From Rhizobium sp. N324 (GTDB lineage: Bacteria > Pseudomonadota > Alphaproteobacteria > Rhizobiales > Rhizobiaceae), in assembly GCF_001664485.1 (NCBI RefSeq), contig NZ_CP013630.1, positions 1,243,001 through 1,307,000 on the forward strand: DNA of 64,000 nucleotides. Direction: 5' to 3'. Positions 34,583 to 44,670 of the stretch are shown one piece after another. The translations under genes and the position numbers were made by a program. Under the pieces are notes generated by a model. That model was given only the letters and a program-made list of their open reading frames with translations, was not told where the DNA came from and did not search any database. Within the stretch, counting starts at the first letter, position 1. Each line of letters starts with the position of its first letter.

Positions 34583-34969
34583 ATGTTTGCACTTTCGACA
34601 AAGCATGTGCTGGCTGCCGTCGGTCTGTCGGCCGCCCTGGCGACGAGCGCTGCCGCCCATCACGGCTGGTCGTGGGCGGAGGCCGATCAGATCGAGCTTC
34701 GCGGCACCATCGAGAAGATTTCCATGGGCGGGCCGCATCCGACCCTCGATGTCGCCACCACCGATGACGGCCTCTGGCGTGTCGAACTCGGCAATCCGCG
34801 CCAGACGGAGCGCTCCGGCTTCGTCGAGGGCGTCGCCAAACCAGGCGATCAGGTGATCGCCCTCGGAAACCGTTCGCAGGATCCGCAGGAGAAGCGGATG
34901 AAGGCGGTGCGCATCACCATCGGCGAGAAGCGCTACGATATCTATCCCGACCGCATCAAGACGAACTGA
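34583..34969 (+). CDS. Small periplasmic protein (DUF6152-like)
   Basis: A 128-residue protein with a signal peptide (MFALSTKHVLAAVGLSAALA, cleavage near TSAAAHH). The mature part begins HHGWSWAEADQIELRGTIEK and continues with GGPHPTLDVATTDDGLWRVE, an OB-like small beta domain seen in DUF6152 proteins. GGGAGAAG lies 6 bases before the ATG at 34583. It is followed after 18 bases by a membrane protein gene, and such pairs recur in rhizobia. The HHGW start of the mature chain could bind a metal, which is speculation. Confidence 0.75.
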   Translation: MFALSTKHVLAAVGLSAALATSAAAHHGWSWAEADQIELRGTIEKISMGGPHPTLDVATTDDGLWRVELGNPRQTERSGFVEGVAKPGDQVIALGNRSQDPQEKRMKAVRITIGEKRYDIYPDRIKTN

Positions 34970-34987
34970 GCCAGGGCGAACCGAGAA

Positions 34988-35461
34988 GTGATCGCCGTCC
35001 TCGAATGGCTGTCAGCCACCGCACCCGCGGTCGCGCTCCGGCGCTCCGCAACACTCTACATGTTCGTCAATACAGCCCATATCCTGGCGATCGGCCTGCT
35101 CGTCGGCGCCATCCTGCCGCTTGATCTCAGGCTTGCCGGCTTTTTCCGCAAGGTGCCGGTGGAGATCGTCGCGCCGTTTCTGTCGCGTTCGGCGGGCATC
35201 GGCCTTGCCGCGGCCATTCTCACCGGCGTCTGTCTCTTCAGCGTCCGGGCTGCCGAATATGCCGCCAATCCGGCGTTCCTTGCCAAGCTTTGCCTGATTG
35301 CCTTCGGATTGCTCAATGTACTGGCGGTGCACGCCGGACATGCCTGGCGAACGGCAACCACGGTCGGCATTCTGCGCCCGGCGATAAGAGTTTCGGCGGC
35401 TCTGTCGGCGACGATATGGATCGCTACCCTTGTGGCGGGTCGCTGGATCGGGTTTCTCTGA
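34988..35461 (+). CDS. Four-helix inner-membrane protein (DUF2214/DUF6644-like)
   Basis: A 157-residue protein using GTG at 34988 with GAGAA just upstream. Four hydrophobic helices are visible (VNTAHILAIGLLVGAILPLD; SAGIGLAAAILTGVCLFSVR; LAKLCLIAFGLLNVLAVHAG; AALSATIWIATLVAGRWIGF). A histidine at the start of helix 1 (NTAHI) and another in helix 3 (HAGH) recall heme-binding-type four-helix membrane proteins, but binding is not demonstrated. It probably works with the periplasmic protein encoded 18 bases upstream. Confidence 0.72.
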   Translation: MIAVLEWLSATAPAVALRRSATLYMFVNTAHILAIGLLVGAILPLDLRLAGFFRKVPVEIVAPFLSRSAGIGLAAAILTGVCLFSVRAAEYAANPAFLAKLCLIAFGLLNVLAVHAGHAWRTATTVGILRPAIRVSAALSATIWIATLVAGRWIGFL

Positions 35462-35577
35462 TGCGGTCGCTCCCTATTTCCAGCCGAGGCGCATCGGCTT
35501 GCGCCTGTGCAGGAGAGTTGAATAGACCGCCATGATCAGTCGCCGTCCGTCACCAGCGCGAAGAAGATTATCACTGA

Positions 35578-37230
35578 CTATCTGTCACTCACCGCCGCCC
35601 TTGGATTAACCCACGGCTCCTGGTTGGAGCGTGCCAGCGGCTGTTTGCCGAGGATGTGGTCGGCCGCTTTCTCGCCGGTCATGATCGACGGGCCGTTCAG
35701 GTTGCCGTAGGTGACGTGCGGGAAGATCGAGCTGTCGGCGACGCGTAGGCCATCGACGCCGATCACCCGGGTCTGCGGATCGACCACGGCCATCGGATCG
35801 TCCTTGGCGCCCATCTTGCATGTGCCGCAGGGGTGGTAGGCGCTTTCCAGATGCTCGCGCAGGAAGGCGTCGATCTCTTCGTCGCTCTGCACGCCCTCTC
35901 CGGGCTGGATCTCTGCCCCGCGATAGTCGTCGAAGGCCTTCTGGCCGAAGATCTCGCGGGTGAGGCGCACGCAGTGGCGGAATTTCTCCCAGTCCTCGGC
36001 ATGGCTCATATAGTTGAAGCGCAGCACCGGCTCGGCCTTCGGGTCGGGCGAACGCAGCGTCACGCTGCCGCGCGATTTCGACAGGTTGTAACCGACATGC
36101 ACCTGGAAACCATGGCTTTTGGCCGCCGCCTTGCCGTCATAGCTGATCGCCACCGGCAGAAAATGATACTGGATGTCGGGCTGCTTCAGCCCCGGTGCTG
36201 AGCGAAGGAAGGCGCAGGCCTCGAACTGGTTGGAGGCGCCGAGCCCGCCCTTCGACAGCAGCCATTGCGCGCCCGCCACCCCCTGCCAGAACCAGGGCAG
36301 CCAGGAATAGAGCGACACCGGTTTGGTGCTGATCTGCTGGAAATAGAATTCCATATGGTCCTGCAGATTGGCGCCGACACCCGGCCGGTCGGCCTTCACC
36401 TCGATGCCCATCTCCTTCAGATGCTCGGCCGGTCCGATGCCCGAGAGCATCAAAAGCTTCGGCGAATTGAACGAGGAGGCCGAGACGATCACCTCGCGGT
36501 TCGCCTTCACCACCTCGATCCTGCCGCCGCGGTCGATCTCGACGCCCGTCGCCCGGCCGTTCTCGATCATTACCTTGCGCGCGAAGCCGTAGACGATCTC
36601 GACATTCTTCCGCTTCAGCGCCGGTTTCAGATAGGCGTTGGCGGCAGACCAGCGGCGGCCGGAAAAGATGGTCTGCTCCATCAGCCCGAAGCCTTCCTGC
36701 TTGCTGCCGTTATAATCCTCCGTCGTTTCGAAACCCGCCTGTTTGCCGGCCTCGATGAAGGCGCGAAACAGCGGATTGGTGAAGCCGCCGCGCTGGACAT
36801 GCAGCGGCCCCTCGGTGCCGCGCCAGCCCTCCTCGCCGCCATGCGAATGTTCCATCCGCTTGAAATAGGGGAGCACGTCGGCATAGGCCCAGCCGCTGGC
36901 GCCAAGCTCCTCCCAGCGGTTGAAATCCTCGGCATGGCCGCGCACATAGACCATACCGTTGATCGAGGAGGAGCCGCCGATCACCTTGCCGCGCGGCGCG
37001 GTGATGCGCCGGTTGTTGAGGTTGGGCTCCGGCTCGGACAAATAGCCCCAATTGTAGCGCTTCATGCTCATCGGCCAGGCAAGGGCGGCCGGCATCTGGA
37101 TGAATGGCCCGAAATCGCTGCCGCCCGCCTCGATGACGAGAACCGAATTCTTGCCGTCTTCGGAGAGGCGATAGGCGAGGGCGGACCCCGCCGAGCCCGA
37201 GCCGATGATGACGAAATCTGCTTGTTGCAT
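35578..37230 (-). CDS. betA: Choline dehydrogenase, BetA
   Basis: A 550-residue GMC-family flavoprotein that oxidises choline to betaine aldehyde. The FAD-binding loop is at the N-terminus ([20 protein letters not shown]), followed by [20 protein letters not shown] (GMC signature 1) and [20 protein letters not shown] (signature 2). The C-terminal active-site block is [12 protein letters not shown] and [20 protein letters not shown], with the catalytic His in YHPCGT. It is separated from betB by 201 bases containing a palindromic repeat but is probably in the same transcript. Confidence 0.95.
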   Translation of the reverse strand: MQQADFVIIGSGSAGSALAYRLSEDGKNSVLVIEAGGSDFGPFIQMPAALAWPMSMKRYNWGYLSEPEPNLNNRRITAPRGKVIGGSSSINGMVYVRGHAEDFNRWEELGASGWAYADVLPYFKRMEHSHGGEEGWRGTEGPLHVQRGGFTNPLFRAFIEAGKQAGFETTEDYNGSKQEGFGLMEQTIFSGRRWSAANAYLKPALKRKNVEIVYGFARKVMIENGRATGVEIDRGGRIEVVKANREVIVSASSFNSPKLLMLSGIGPAEHLKEMGIEVKADRPGVGANLQDHMEFYFQQISTKPVSLYSWLPWFWQGVAGAQWLLSKGGLGASNQFEACAFLRSAPGLKQPDIQYHFLPVAISYDGKAAAKSHGFQVHVGYNLSKSRGSVTLRSPDPKAEPVLRFNYMSHAEDWEKFRHCVRLTREIFGQKAFDDYRGAEIQPGEGVQSDEEIDAFLREHLESAYHPCGTCKMGAKDDPMAVVDPQTRVIGVDGLRVADSSIFPHVTYGNLNGPSIMTGEKAADHILGKQPLARSNQEPWVNPRAAVSDR

Positions 37231-37264
37231 AACGTTCCCTTAGATTCTTTTGCAACGGGCTAAA

Positions 37265-37422
37265 GACCCCGCCCCAAACCCCTCCCCACAAGGGGGGAGG
37301 GGCTTAACTTGCGGCACCGCCTTGCTCCGAAATCAGCACCGCAAGCGGTGCGATCGAAGAAGAGTAAAATCGGTGCGGCATTCTCGCCCCTCCCCCTTGT
37401 GGGGAGGGGTTGGGGAGGGGTC
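37265..37422. repeat. Intergenic inverted repeat between betB and betA
   Basis: The left arm (GACCCCGCCCCAAACCCCTC...) and the right arm (...GAGGGGTTGGGGAGGGGTC) are imperfect inverted repeats bounding about 80 bases, each arm itself containing a CCCCTCCCC/GGGGAGGGG-type hairpin. The element sits inside an operon, so it would be transcribed and could form strong RNA structure between betB and betA. Confidence 0.65.
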
Positions 37423-37431
37423 TTTTCACTC

Positions 37432-38895
37432 TCAATACGGCGCCGCTACCGGCCCCATGCCGACATAAACGGTCTTCAGCTCGGAATAATGCTCCAGCGC
37501 CGCCAGCGAATTCTCGCGGCCGAAGCCGGATTGTTTCGAGCCGCCGAAGGGGATCTCCACCGGGCAGAGATTGTAGGTGTTGATCCACAGCGTGCCCGCC
37601 TCCAGCCGGTCGACGACGCGGTGGGCGCGGGTGAGGTCGGCGGTAAAGACGCCGCCGGAGAGGCCGAATTCGCTGGCATTGGCGCGTGTGATGACCTCGT
37701 CCTCATCGTCGAAATCGAGCACCGACATTACAGGCCCGAAGATCTCCTCGCGGGCGATGCTCATGTCGTCGGTGACGTCGGCAAACACCGTCGGCTGCAC
37801 ATAATAGCCTTCGCCGGAAACATTGTTGGGAATGCCGCCGCCGGCGACAAGCGTTGCGCCCTCGGCCTTGCCCTTTTCGATATAGGCGACCACCTTCTCG
37901 CGTTGCGCCCAGGAAACCATCGGGCCGATCTGCGTCGCCTCATCCATCGGGTCGCCGATCAGCATCGCCTCGGTGCGCGCTTTCAGTCGCTTCAGGAACT
38001 CGGCCTTAACAGCCTTCTGCACGAAGACACGGGTGCCGTTCGAGCAGACCTGGCCTGTGGAATAGAAATTGCCGAGCATGGCGCCGCCGACCGCCGAATC
38101 GAGATCGGCATCGTCGAAGACGATGAGCGGCGACTTGCCGCCGAGTTCCATCGTCACATGCTTGAGGCTGCCGGCGGCGGCGGCCGCCACCCGGCGCCCT
38201 GTCGGCACCGAGCCTGTCAGCGATACCTTGGCGACATCGGGATGGTTGACGAGCAGCGGCCCGGTGTCGCGGTCGCCCTGGATGACGTTGAAGAGCCCCT
38301 TCGGCAGCCCCGCCTCATGCAGGATCTCGGCGATCTTCAGGGCGCCGAGCGGGGTATTCTCAGACGGCTTGAACACCATGGCATTGCCGCAGATGAGTGC
38401 CGGGGCCGCCTTCCAGCAGGCGATCTGCTGCGGATAGTTCCAGGCGCCGATGCCGATGCAGACGCCGAGCGGCACCCGCTTGGTATAGGCGAAATCCTGG
38501 CCGAGCGGGATATGCGAACCATTCAGGCCGGCGGGTGCGACGCCGCCGAAGAATTCGAAGGCATCGGCGCCCGAGGTCGGATCGGCGACGATCGTCTCCT
38601 GGATCGGCTTGCCGGTATCGAGCGTTTCCAGTTCGGAAAGCGCCCGGTTTCTCTCGCGCATGATCTCGGCGGCGCGCTTGAGGATGCGCCCGCGCGCCAT
38701 CGGGCTCATCGCCGCCCATTCCGGCTGGGCGCGTCTGGCCGCCGCGATCGCCTTCTCGACGATCGCAGGCGTTGCCGCATGCAGCCGGGCGATCACCTCG
38801 CCGGTCGCGGGATAGAGGCTCTCGATGACGGTGCCGTCTGTGTCCTCGACATATTCCCCGTCGATGAAGTGCGAGGCTTTCGGCTGGGCTTTCAT
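37432..38895 (-). CDS. betB: Betaine aldehyde dehydrogenase, BetB
   Basis: A 487-residue NAD-dependent aldehyde dehydrogenase that makes glycine betaine. It has the substrate/cofactor block [20 protein letters not shown], the general-base Glu in [20 protein letters not shown], and the nucleophile Cys in [31 protein letters not shown] forms part of the Rossmann site. Its start overlaps the betI stop by ATGA (38892-38895). Function is supported by betI upstream and betA downstream. Confidence 0.95.
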   Translation of the reverse strand: MKAQPKASHFIDGEYVEDTDGTVIESLYPATGEVIARLHAATPAIVEKAIAAARRAQPEWAAMSPMARGRILKRAAEIMRERNRALSELETLDTGKPIQETIVADPTSGADAFEFFGGVAPAGLNGSHIPLGQDFAYTKRVPLGVCIGIGAWNYPQQIACWKAAPALICGNAMVFKPSENTPLGALKIAEILHEAGLPKGLFNVIQGDRDTGPLLVNHPDVAKVSLTGSVPTGRRVAAAAAGSLKHVTMELGGKSPLIVFDDADLDSAVGGAMLGNFYSTGQVCSNGTRVFVQKAVKAEFLKRLKARTEAMLIGDPMDEATQIGPMVSWAQREKVVAYIEKGKAEGATLVAGGGIPNNVSGEGYYVQPTVFADVTDDMSIAREEIFGPVMSVLDFDDEDEVITRANASEFGLSGGVFTADLTRAHRVVDRLEAGTLWINTYNLCPVEIPFGGSKQSGFGRENSLAALEHYSELKTVYVGMGPVAAPY

Positions 38896-39533
38896 GTCAT
38901 TTGTCCTTGGATGGTTTGAGGTGATCGTCCCCTGTGCTCGCGGGGAGAAGGGGAGACGGCGGCCAGAAGCGCGTTCAGATAATCCTCCGTCAGCGCGATC
39001 GAGGCTTCGATGCCGATCGGCGCCGATTTCAGACTTTGCCTGATGTAGAGCCCGTCGATCATCGCCGCAGCGCCCTCGGCGATGCGTTCTGCGGCGTCGG
39101 CCGGCAGCAGCGCCTTGAGATCGGCAAGCAGGTTGGAGCGCAGCCGGCCGGCATAGATCACCAGGAAGCGCCGGGTTTCCTCCGAGCGCTGCGCTTCGGC
39201 GTAAAAGGCAAGCCAGGCGGCAATCGTGTCGGGAGCGAACTGGTCGGCATGGAAGTTGACCCGGATGACGGCCGACAGCCGTTCACGCGGTGTGCACGCC
39301 GCCTTCAGCGCCGCCACCGTATCGCGGCGCAACTGCCGCAGCAGTGAGCGGATCGTCTCGATCAGCAATTGCTCCTTGCTGCCGAAATAATGATGCGCGA
39401 GAGCTGGCGACACGCCCGCCTGGCGGGCGATGTCGGACATGGTGACGGCAAGCGAGCCGTGATCGCCGATCACCCGCAGCGCCGCATCGACAAGCGCCTT
39501 GCGGCGCACTGGCTCCATTCCGACTTTCGGCAA
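38892..39533 (-). CDS. betI: TetR-family choline-responsive repressor, BetI
   Basis: A 213-residue repressor starting [20 protein letters not shown]. The HTH is [20 protein letters not shown] then [20 protein letters not shown], closely matching BetI. The C-terminal domain carries INDG-like helices for choline sensing ([14 protein letters not shown]). It is the first gene of betI-betB-betA and overlaps betB by 4 bases. A BetI-type palindrome at 39571-39590, 38 bases upstream of the start, supports autorepression. The choline sulfatase gene betC, which lies between betI and betB in some rhizobia, is absent here. Confidence 0.93.
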   Translation of the reverse strand: MPKVGMEPVRRKALVDAALRVIGDHGSLAVTMSDIARQAGVSPALAHHYFGSKEQLLIETIRSLLRQLRRDTVAALKAACTPRERLSAVIRVNFHADQFAPDTIAAWLAFYAEAQRSEETRRFLVIYAGRLRSNLLADLKALLPADAAERIAEGAAAMIDGLYIRQSLKSAPIGIEASIALTEDYLNALLAAVSPSPREHRGRSPQTIQGQMT

Positions 39534-39570
39534 ACCGCCAACTCCTCACGCATTTTCGACAAGGATATTT

Positions 39571-39590
39571 TTGATTGACTGATCAATCAA
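39571..39590. promoter_or_regulatory. BetI operator
   Basis: TTGATTGACTGATCAATCAA is a near-perfect palindrome (TTGATTGA-CT/GA-TCAATCAA type) lying between betI and the divergent hdeD-like gene. It strongly resembles the BetI binding site upstream of bet genes, where choline binding releases the repressor. Confidence 0.8.
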
Positions 39591-39675
39591 CAAAAATTTT
39601 GGCCGAATTGATTTGGCGCAGATCTTTTCCGGAGAAGCGGGCGCAACATATTCGAAGTTGATCAGGAGGTGTGCC

Positions 39676-40224
39676 ATGACCAGCGTCTTCAACGAAATGC
39701 CCGGATCCCCGCTTCGGTCGAAATGGGTCTGGTTCCTCGGCCTCGGCGTGCTGCTTCTTATCTGTGGCCTCATCGCTCTCAGCAACCTGTTGATGGCGAC
39801 CGTCGCGTCGGTCTTTTACGTCGGCATGCTCATGCTGGCAGGCGGTGTCATCTATCTCGTCCACGCATTTCAGGTGCGCCGTTGGGATCAAGTGCTCTTC
39901 TGGGCCCTGAGCGGCGTGCTTTACGTGCTTGCCGGCATCTTCGCCTTCATCAATCCCATCTTCACCTCGGCGGCCCTGACGCTGTTTCTGGCGATTGCGC
40001 TGCTGGTGGCCGGCATTTTCCGCCTCTGGGTCGGGATGCGGATGCGGCCGCTGAAGGGCTGGCGCTGGATCGCGATCAGCGGCGTCATGACTGCGCTGGC
40101 CGGCTTCGTCATCGCGCTGGGCTGGCCGGTGAACAGCTTCTGGATCCTCGGTCTGTTCCTGGCCATTGATCTCATCATCCAGGGTTCGACCATGATCGCC
40201 TTCGGCCTCGGCATCCGCAGTTGA
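39676..40224 (+). CDS. HdeD-family inner-membrane protein
   Basis: A 182-residue protein with AGGAGG about 8 bases before the ATG at 39676. Six hydrophobic helices come in pairs (WVWFLGLGVLLLICGLIALS; VFYVGMLMLAGGVIYLVHAF; WALSGVLYVLAGIFAFINPI; LTLFLAIALLVAGIFRLWVG; IAISGVMTALAGFVIALGWP; ILGLFLAIDLIIQGSTMIAF). The internal duplication and GxxF/LxxG spacing are typical of HdeD (DUF308), linked to acid resistance in enterics. It is divergent from betI and the BetI operator lies between them, so co-regulation is possible. Confidence 0.87.
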   Translation: MTSVFNEMPGSPLRSKWVWFLGLGVLLLICGLIALSNLLMATVASVFYVGMLMLAGGVIYLVHAFQVRRWDQVLFWALSGVLYVLAGIFAFINPIFTSAALTLFLAIALLVAGIFRLWVGMRMRPLKGWRWIAISGVMTALAGFVIALGWPVNSFWILGLFLAIDLIIQGSTMIAFGLGIRS

Positions 40225-40387
40225 AGCCCTTTTTGATACGCCTATTTTGACAAGGAGATGACAGGGGATTAGACTTAAGGGGTATGGACCGATCGCCAAA
40301 AGCGGGTGGTCCTGTGCGCGATCGCCGCGAATGGTCATGCGTCCCCCAAAGGCAGGGTTCTGCCTGAATAAAAAAGGGAGGAAGTTC

Positions 40388-40630
40388 ATGCCGATGGTCA
40401 CCGTTTCCATCTCTCCGCAACAGGCAGCGGGCATCCGTGCCGCCGTCGACAATGGCGGTTACGCCTCGAGCAGCGAGGTCGTCCGCGAGGCGCTCCGCCT
40501 CTGGGATAGCGCCCGCAAGCTCGGTGAAATCAAGGCCGATCTCCTCGATGACGAGAGCGTTGCCTCCGGCGGCAGATGCGTCGCCGACATGTTCGCCGAT
40601 CACGAGGCGCAGCGCCGTCGCTCTGCCTGA
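40388..40630 (+). CDS. ParD-like type II antitoxin without adjacent toxin
   Basis: An 80-residue ribbon-helix-helix protein starting MPMVTVSISPQQAAGIRAAV, with GGGAGGAAG just upstream. NGGYASSSEVVREALRLWDS is the classic ParD/CopG DNA-binding signature, and the C-terminal tail (LGEIKADLLDDESVASGGRC) would wrap a ParE toxin. No ParE-like frame follows in the next 157 bases before the EAL-domain gene. It is therefore an orphan antitoxin or part of a decayed pair. The tail is shorter than in most paired ParD proteins. Confidence 0.82.
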   Translation: MPMVTVSISPQQAAGIRAAVDNGGYASSSEVVREALRLWDSARKLGEIKADLLDDESVASGGRCVADMFADHEAQRRRSA

Positions 40631-40787
40631 ACAAGCGCCTGATTGCATTGGAGATTTCAATAAACGCGGAGCGCGTGCCGATGGCCCGCGGCTTTCACAA
40701 AACTTTCACATTGGCGAAAGGGTTCATTGATCCTTCCCCGGCATCTTCCTGACTTAAAAGACAAGTCACAGTGGAGATCGGCCCGCG

Positions 40788-42605
40788 ATGAAGACCGGCA
40801 CATCCCTGGCTGCCGCCGTCGAGCCCGGCGTTCTGCGCCGCTACGCCAGCGATCAGCTCGTCACCCTTGCCAAACTCGTGGTCGAAAACGCCTTCCAGCC
40901 GATCGTCGAGGCCGGCACCGGCACGGTGTTCGGTTACGAGTCCCTGATGCGCGGCCAGGATCGCATCGGCTACCACACGCCGGCCGAGATCCTCGACGAG
41001 GCCCATCAGGCCGGCCAGCTGCTGCAGCTCGAACAGATGGTCGCCAGCCGCGCGCTCGCCAAGTTCGCCACGCTGTCGAATTTTTCCACCTCGACGCTGT
41101 TCCTTAATCTCGATGTCCGGCTGATCCCGGATGGCGAGCGGCTGGTCGAGACCCTGCTGCAGCATCTGAGGACCGGGAATATCCCGCCGTCTTCGATCTG
41201 TTTCGAATTTTCAGAACGCTTCGACAATACCAGCGTACCGGAATTCTCAGCCCTGGTGTCGAAGCTGCGCAAGGCCGGTTTCAAGCTGGCGATCGACGAT
41301 TTCGGCGTCGGTCACGGCGAAATGAAACTGCTGTGCGATCATGCCGTGGATTATCTGAAGATCGACCGCCATTTCGTTGCCGAGATCGACCGCAGTCCGC
41401 GCAAGCGTCATCTTTTGAAGAGCATCGTCAACATCGCCCATGTGCTCGGCACTCGCGTCATCGCCGAGGGCATCGAGACCGATGCCGAATTCATCGCCTG
41501 CCGCGAATATGGTGTCGACCTCGTCCAGGGCTGGTTCATCTCGCGGCCGACGACGCACATGTCGGAGCTGGCGCCGTCCTTCCCACATCTGCAGGAGCTC
41601 GGGAAAAGCAAGCGCGCCAGCCAGTCGCTCGACGAGATCCTCATCCGCAAGCAGATCGAGCTGCTGCCGGCGGTCTACGAAAACGACAGCATCGACAGCG
41701 TCTTCGAGCTTTTCCGCCGCAATCCGCGCCAGGCCTTTTTTCCCGTGCTCAACGCCAATAGCGAGCCGCGCGGTATCATCCACGAGCAGCACCTCAAGGA
41801 ATATATCTACCAGCCCTTCGGCCGCGATCTGCTGAAGAACAAGATGTATGAGCGCAGCATCTCGCATTTCGTCGAGATGGCGCCGATCGTCGGCCTCGAC
41901 AGCGATGCCGAACATCTGATGGCGATCTTCGCCAATATGGAAGGCAGCAACTGCCTGATCCTGACCGACAATATGCGCTATGCCGGCGTCGTCTCCGCCG
42001 CCTCGCTGATCAAGGTCATCAACGAGAAGCAGCTGAAAACAGCCCAGGACCAGAACCCGCTGACCGGCCTGCCGGGCAATCGCGCCATCCGCGATTTCAT
42101 GCGCCAGTCCGGCCGCGACGGCGATGAGGTCCGCCATTTCTGCTATTGCGACTTCGACAATTTCAAGCCGTTCAACGATGCCTACGGCTTCCATCTCGGC
42201 GACCACGCGATCTCGTTGTTTGCCGCGCTGATGCGCCGATATTTCTTCGCCGAACGGCATTTTCTCGGCCATGTCGGCGGCGATGATTTCTTCATCGGCG
42301 TCGTCGGCTGGACGCAGGAGGAGTTGACCGAGATTCTCGACCGGCTGATCAGCGATTTCCACGACGATGTGCTCGATCTTTATTCCGATGAGCACCGCGC
42401 CGCCGGCCGCATCCTCGGCCATGATCGCAGCGGCGCCGAAGCGCTGTTCCCGCTGATGCGCTGCTCGATCGGCGTCACCGAATTGCCGGAAGGTCTCGTC
42501 ATCGACGATATCAACCGCGTCAGCGCCGAGATCGCCGTCATCAAGTCGGCCGCCAAGGAGAGCGAGGAGGGTCTCGTCTTTCACTTGCTGGGCGAGGCGA
42601 ATTGA
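40788..42605 (+). CDS. EAL-CBS-GGDEF c-di-GMP signalling protein
   Basis: A 605-residue cytoplasmic protein. The EAL phosphodiesterase domain is N-terminal (about 20-260): GYESLMRG in place of EALx[41 protein letters not shown] and [12 protein letters not shown], so the metal ligands appear complete. A CBS pair spans about 280-410. The C-terminal GGDEF domain has [12 protein letters not shown] and [15 protein letters not shown] departs from the GGDEF consensus at the fourth position but keeps an acidic residue. Domain order EAL-CBS-GGDEF differs from the usual GGDEF-EAL. No membrane segment is seen. Confidence 0.9.
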   Translation: MKTGTSLAAAVEPGVLRRYASDQLVTLAKLVVENAFQPIVEAGTGTVFGYESLMRGQDRIGYHTPAEILDEAHQAGQLLQLEQMVASRALAKFATLSNFSTSTLFLNLDVRLIPDGERLVETLLQHLRTGNIPPSSICFEFSERFDNTSVPEFSALVSKLRKAGFKLAIDDFGVGHGEMKLLCDHAVDYLKIDRHFVAEIDRSPRKRHLLKSIVNIAHVLGTRVIAEGIETDAEFIACREYGVDLVQGWFISRPTTHMSELAPSFPHLQELGKSKRASQSLDEILIRKQIELLPAVYENDSIDSVFELFRRNPRQAFFPVLNANSEPRGIIHEQHLKEYIYQPFGRDLLKNKMYERSISHFVEMAPIVGLDSDAEHLMAIFANMEGSNCLILTDNMRYAGVVSAASLIKVINEKQLKTAQDQNPLTGLPGNRAIRDFMRQSGRDGDEVRHFCYCDFDNFKPFNDAYGFHLGDHAISLFAALMRRYFFAERHFLGHVGGDDFFIGVVGWTQEELTEILDRLISDFHDDVLDLYSDEHRAAGRILGHDRSGAEALFPLMRCSIGVTELPEGLVIDDINRVSAEIAVIKSAAKESEEGLVFHLLGEAN

Positions 42606-42681
42606 CGCCCTTGCCACAACAAGCCTTCCCAAGCCCGCGGGGCTGACTTATTTCCTGGTTCCGATCAGGGAGGGTCGCGCC

Positions 42682-43677
42682 ATGTCACTGCCGCAGGAAA
42701 TGCGTTTCGTCGATCTCAAGTCCTTTGGCGCCCCGGAGGTGATGACGATCGGCAGACGCCCGCTGCCGTTGCCGGGTGAGGGGCAGGTTCTGGTGCGCGC
42801 CGAGGCGATCGGCGTCAACCGTCCCGACGTCGCCCAGCGCCAGGGCAGCTATCCCGCGCCCAAGGATGCGAGCCCTATCCTTGGCCTGGAGCTGTCAGGC
42901 GAAATCGTTGCGATTGGCCCTGGCGTCAGCGGCTACGGCGTCGGCGACAAGGTCTGCGGGCTGGCCAACGGGGGTGCCTATGCCGAATATTGCCTGCTGC
43001 CGGCAGGCCAGATCCTGCCCTTTCCCAAGGGTTATGACGCGGTGAAGACCGCGGCCCTTCCCGAAACCTTTTTCACTGTCTGGGCCAATCTTTTCCAGAT
43101 GGCCGGGCTGACCGAAGGCGAGACAGTGCTGATCCACGGCGGCACCAGCGGCATCGGCACGACGGCGATCCAACTCGCCCGCGCCTTCGGCGCCGAGGTC
43201 TATACGACGGCGGGCTCGAGCGAGAAATGCGAGGCCTGCGAAAGGCTCGGCGCCAAACGCGCGATCAATTACCGGAGCGAGGATTTCGCCGAGGTGATCA
43301 AGGCTGAAACCGGTCAGGGCGTCGATATCATCCTCGACATGATCGGTGCGGCCTATTTCGAGCGCAACCTCGCCTCGCTTGGAAAAGACGGTTGCCTGTC
43401 GATCATCGCCTTTCTCGGCGGTGCCGTTGCCGAAAAGGTCAATCTGTCGCCGATCATGGTCAAACGCCTGACGGTCACCGGCTCCACCATGCGCCCGCGC
43501 ACGGCAGAGGAAAAACGCGCCATTCGCGACGACCTGCTCTCCGAGGTCTGGCCGCTTCTGGAAGCCGGCACGGTCGCCCCGGTCATCCACAAGGTCTTTG
43601 CCTTCGAAGAGGTCGTCGCGGCGCACCGGCTGATGGAGGATGGCAGCCATATCGGCAAGATCATGCTCACCGTATGA
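42682..43677 (+). CDS. NAD(P)H:quinone oxidoreductase (zinc-free MDR, QorA/PIG3 type)
   Basis: A 331-residue medium-chain dehydrogenase/reductase. [20 protein letters not shown], then [20 protein letters not shown] is typical of the quinone reductase branch. The NADPH site is [20 protein letters not shown] followed by [20 protein letters not shown]. The zinc-binding cysteines of alcohol dehydrogenases are absent. It likely reduces quinones in the cytoplasm. The gene is separate from the EAL gene by 76 bases; GGGAGGG precedes its ATG. Confidence 0.9.
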   Translation: MSLPQEMRFVDLKSFGAPEVMTIGRRPLPLPGEGQVLVRAEAIGVNRPDVAQRQGSYPAPKDASPILGLELSGEIVAIGPGVSGYGVGDKVCGLANGGAYAEYCLLPAGQILPFPKGYDAVKTAALPETFFTVWANLFQMAGLTEGETVLIHGGTSGIGTTAIQLARAFGAEVYTTAGSSEKCEACERLGAKRAINYRSEDFAEVIKAETGQGVDIILDMIGAAYFERNLASLGKDGCLSIIAFLGGAVAEKVNLSPIMVKRLTVTGSTMRPRTAEEKRAIRDDLLSEVWPLLEAGTVAPVIHKVFAFEEVVAAHRLMEDGSHIGKIMLTV

Positions 43678-43837
43678 GGTCAGCTTCGGACCAGCATTCG
43701 GGCGCAAGGTGAAGCTGATCCTGGACGCTTTTGAGTCTTCGGGTCGTTGAATAGTCATCTGAACGAAACCCGGCCCCGAAATTGCGCATATTGATGTGGC
43801 GTTGCCTGCGCGTTGTACGGTCCCTACGAGGAATACA

Positions 43838-44611
43838 ATGGCCCTATTCCACGCCTGCCCCATCTGCCGCAGCAGAATTCCGCATTTCGTACCGCTTCCG
43901 CGCTACTACATCGACAAGGCGGGCGAGCACGGCTTTCCCTACCAGGTCGATGAATTCGAGACGATCAACCATCAGGCCTATAGCTGCCCCAATTGTCATT
44001 CGACCGATCGCGACAGGCTCTTCGCGCTGTTCCTGACGCCGGTGTTCCAGCGCCTCGACCAGGCACAGGCCGTCCGCTTCCTGGACATTGCACCGGGCCG
44101 GGCCTTGACCTTCTGGCTCAAGACCCACCCACATGTCTTCTACCGCAGCTGCGACATGTATTTGCCCGAGGCAGACGACAAGGCTGATATCCACAACCTG
44201 CCCTACGCAGACGAGAGCTTCGACTTCGTGCTTTGCTCCCATGTGCTCGAACATGTCGAGGATCCGGTGCGTGCCACCGCCGAAATCCGGCGTGTTCTCA
44301 AGCAGGACAGCGTCGCCATCCTGATGGCGCCGATCTGCCTGTCGATCGAGGACACCCATGAAGATCCCAACGTGACGACGCCGGAAGGCCGCTGGGCGCA
44401 TTTCGGCCAGGACGACCATGTGCGTCTCTTCTCAAAGTCCGGGTTCATCGATGTGATCCAGCGCGCCGGTTTGGCGGTCCAGCAAATTCCAGTCACCGAT
44501 TTCCTGACGCCCGATGTCTGCGATACCTATGGCATCGGCCGCCGCTCCGTGCTCTATCTCGGCGTGAAGCAGCAGGCCGTCCGGCAGGAGCCCGAACGCA
44601 ACGTCGCCTGA
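43838..44611 (+). CDS. SAM-dependent methyltransferase with N-terminal zinc ribbon
   Basis: A 257-residue protein. The ATG at 43838 yields MALFHACPICRSRIPHFVPL; CPIC and the later CPNCHSTDRDR form a four-cysteine zinc ribbon at residues 7-61. A class I methyltransferase domain follows: VRFLDIAPGRALTFWLK (degenerate SAM loop), DMYLPEADDKADIHNLPYAD and SFDFVLCSHVLEHVEDPVRA. The C-terminal part includes the conserved RWAHFGQDDHVRLFSKSGF. This combination occurs in polysaccharide- or glycan-linked methyltransferases. The substrate is unknown. Confidence 0.82.
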   Translation: MALFHACPICRSRIPHFVPLPRYYIDKAGEHGFPYQVDEFETINHQAYSCPNCHSTDRDRLFALFLTPVFQRLDQAQAVRFLDIAPGRALTFWLKTHPHVFYRSCDMYLPEADDKADIHNLPYADESFDFVLCSHVLEHVEDPVRATAEIRRVLKQDSVAILMAPICLSIEDTHEDPNVTTPEGRWAHFGQDDHVRLFSKSGFIDVIQRAGLAVQQIPVTDFLTPDVCDTYGIGRRSVLYLGVKQQAVRQEPERNVA

Positions 44612-44641
44612 GGGCCGGGCTAGACTCTACGTTCAAGCGTG

Positions 44642-44670
44642 AAAGGCGCCCCGAACCGAGGCGCCTTTTC
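44642..44670. terminator. Bidirectional terminator between methyltransferase and MFS gene
   Basis: AAGGCGCC and GGCGCCTT flank a 9-base loop, with T residues on the plus side (TTTTCT) and on the minus side (CTTTCAC). It lies between two convergent genes and can stop both. Confidence 0.7.
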
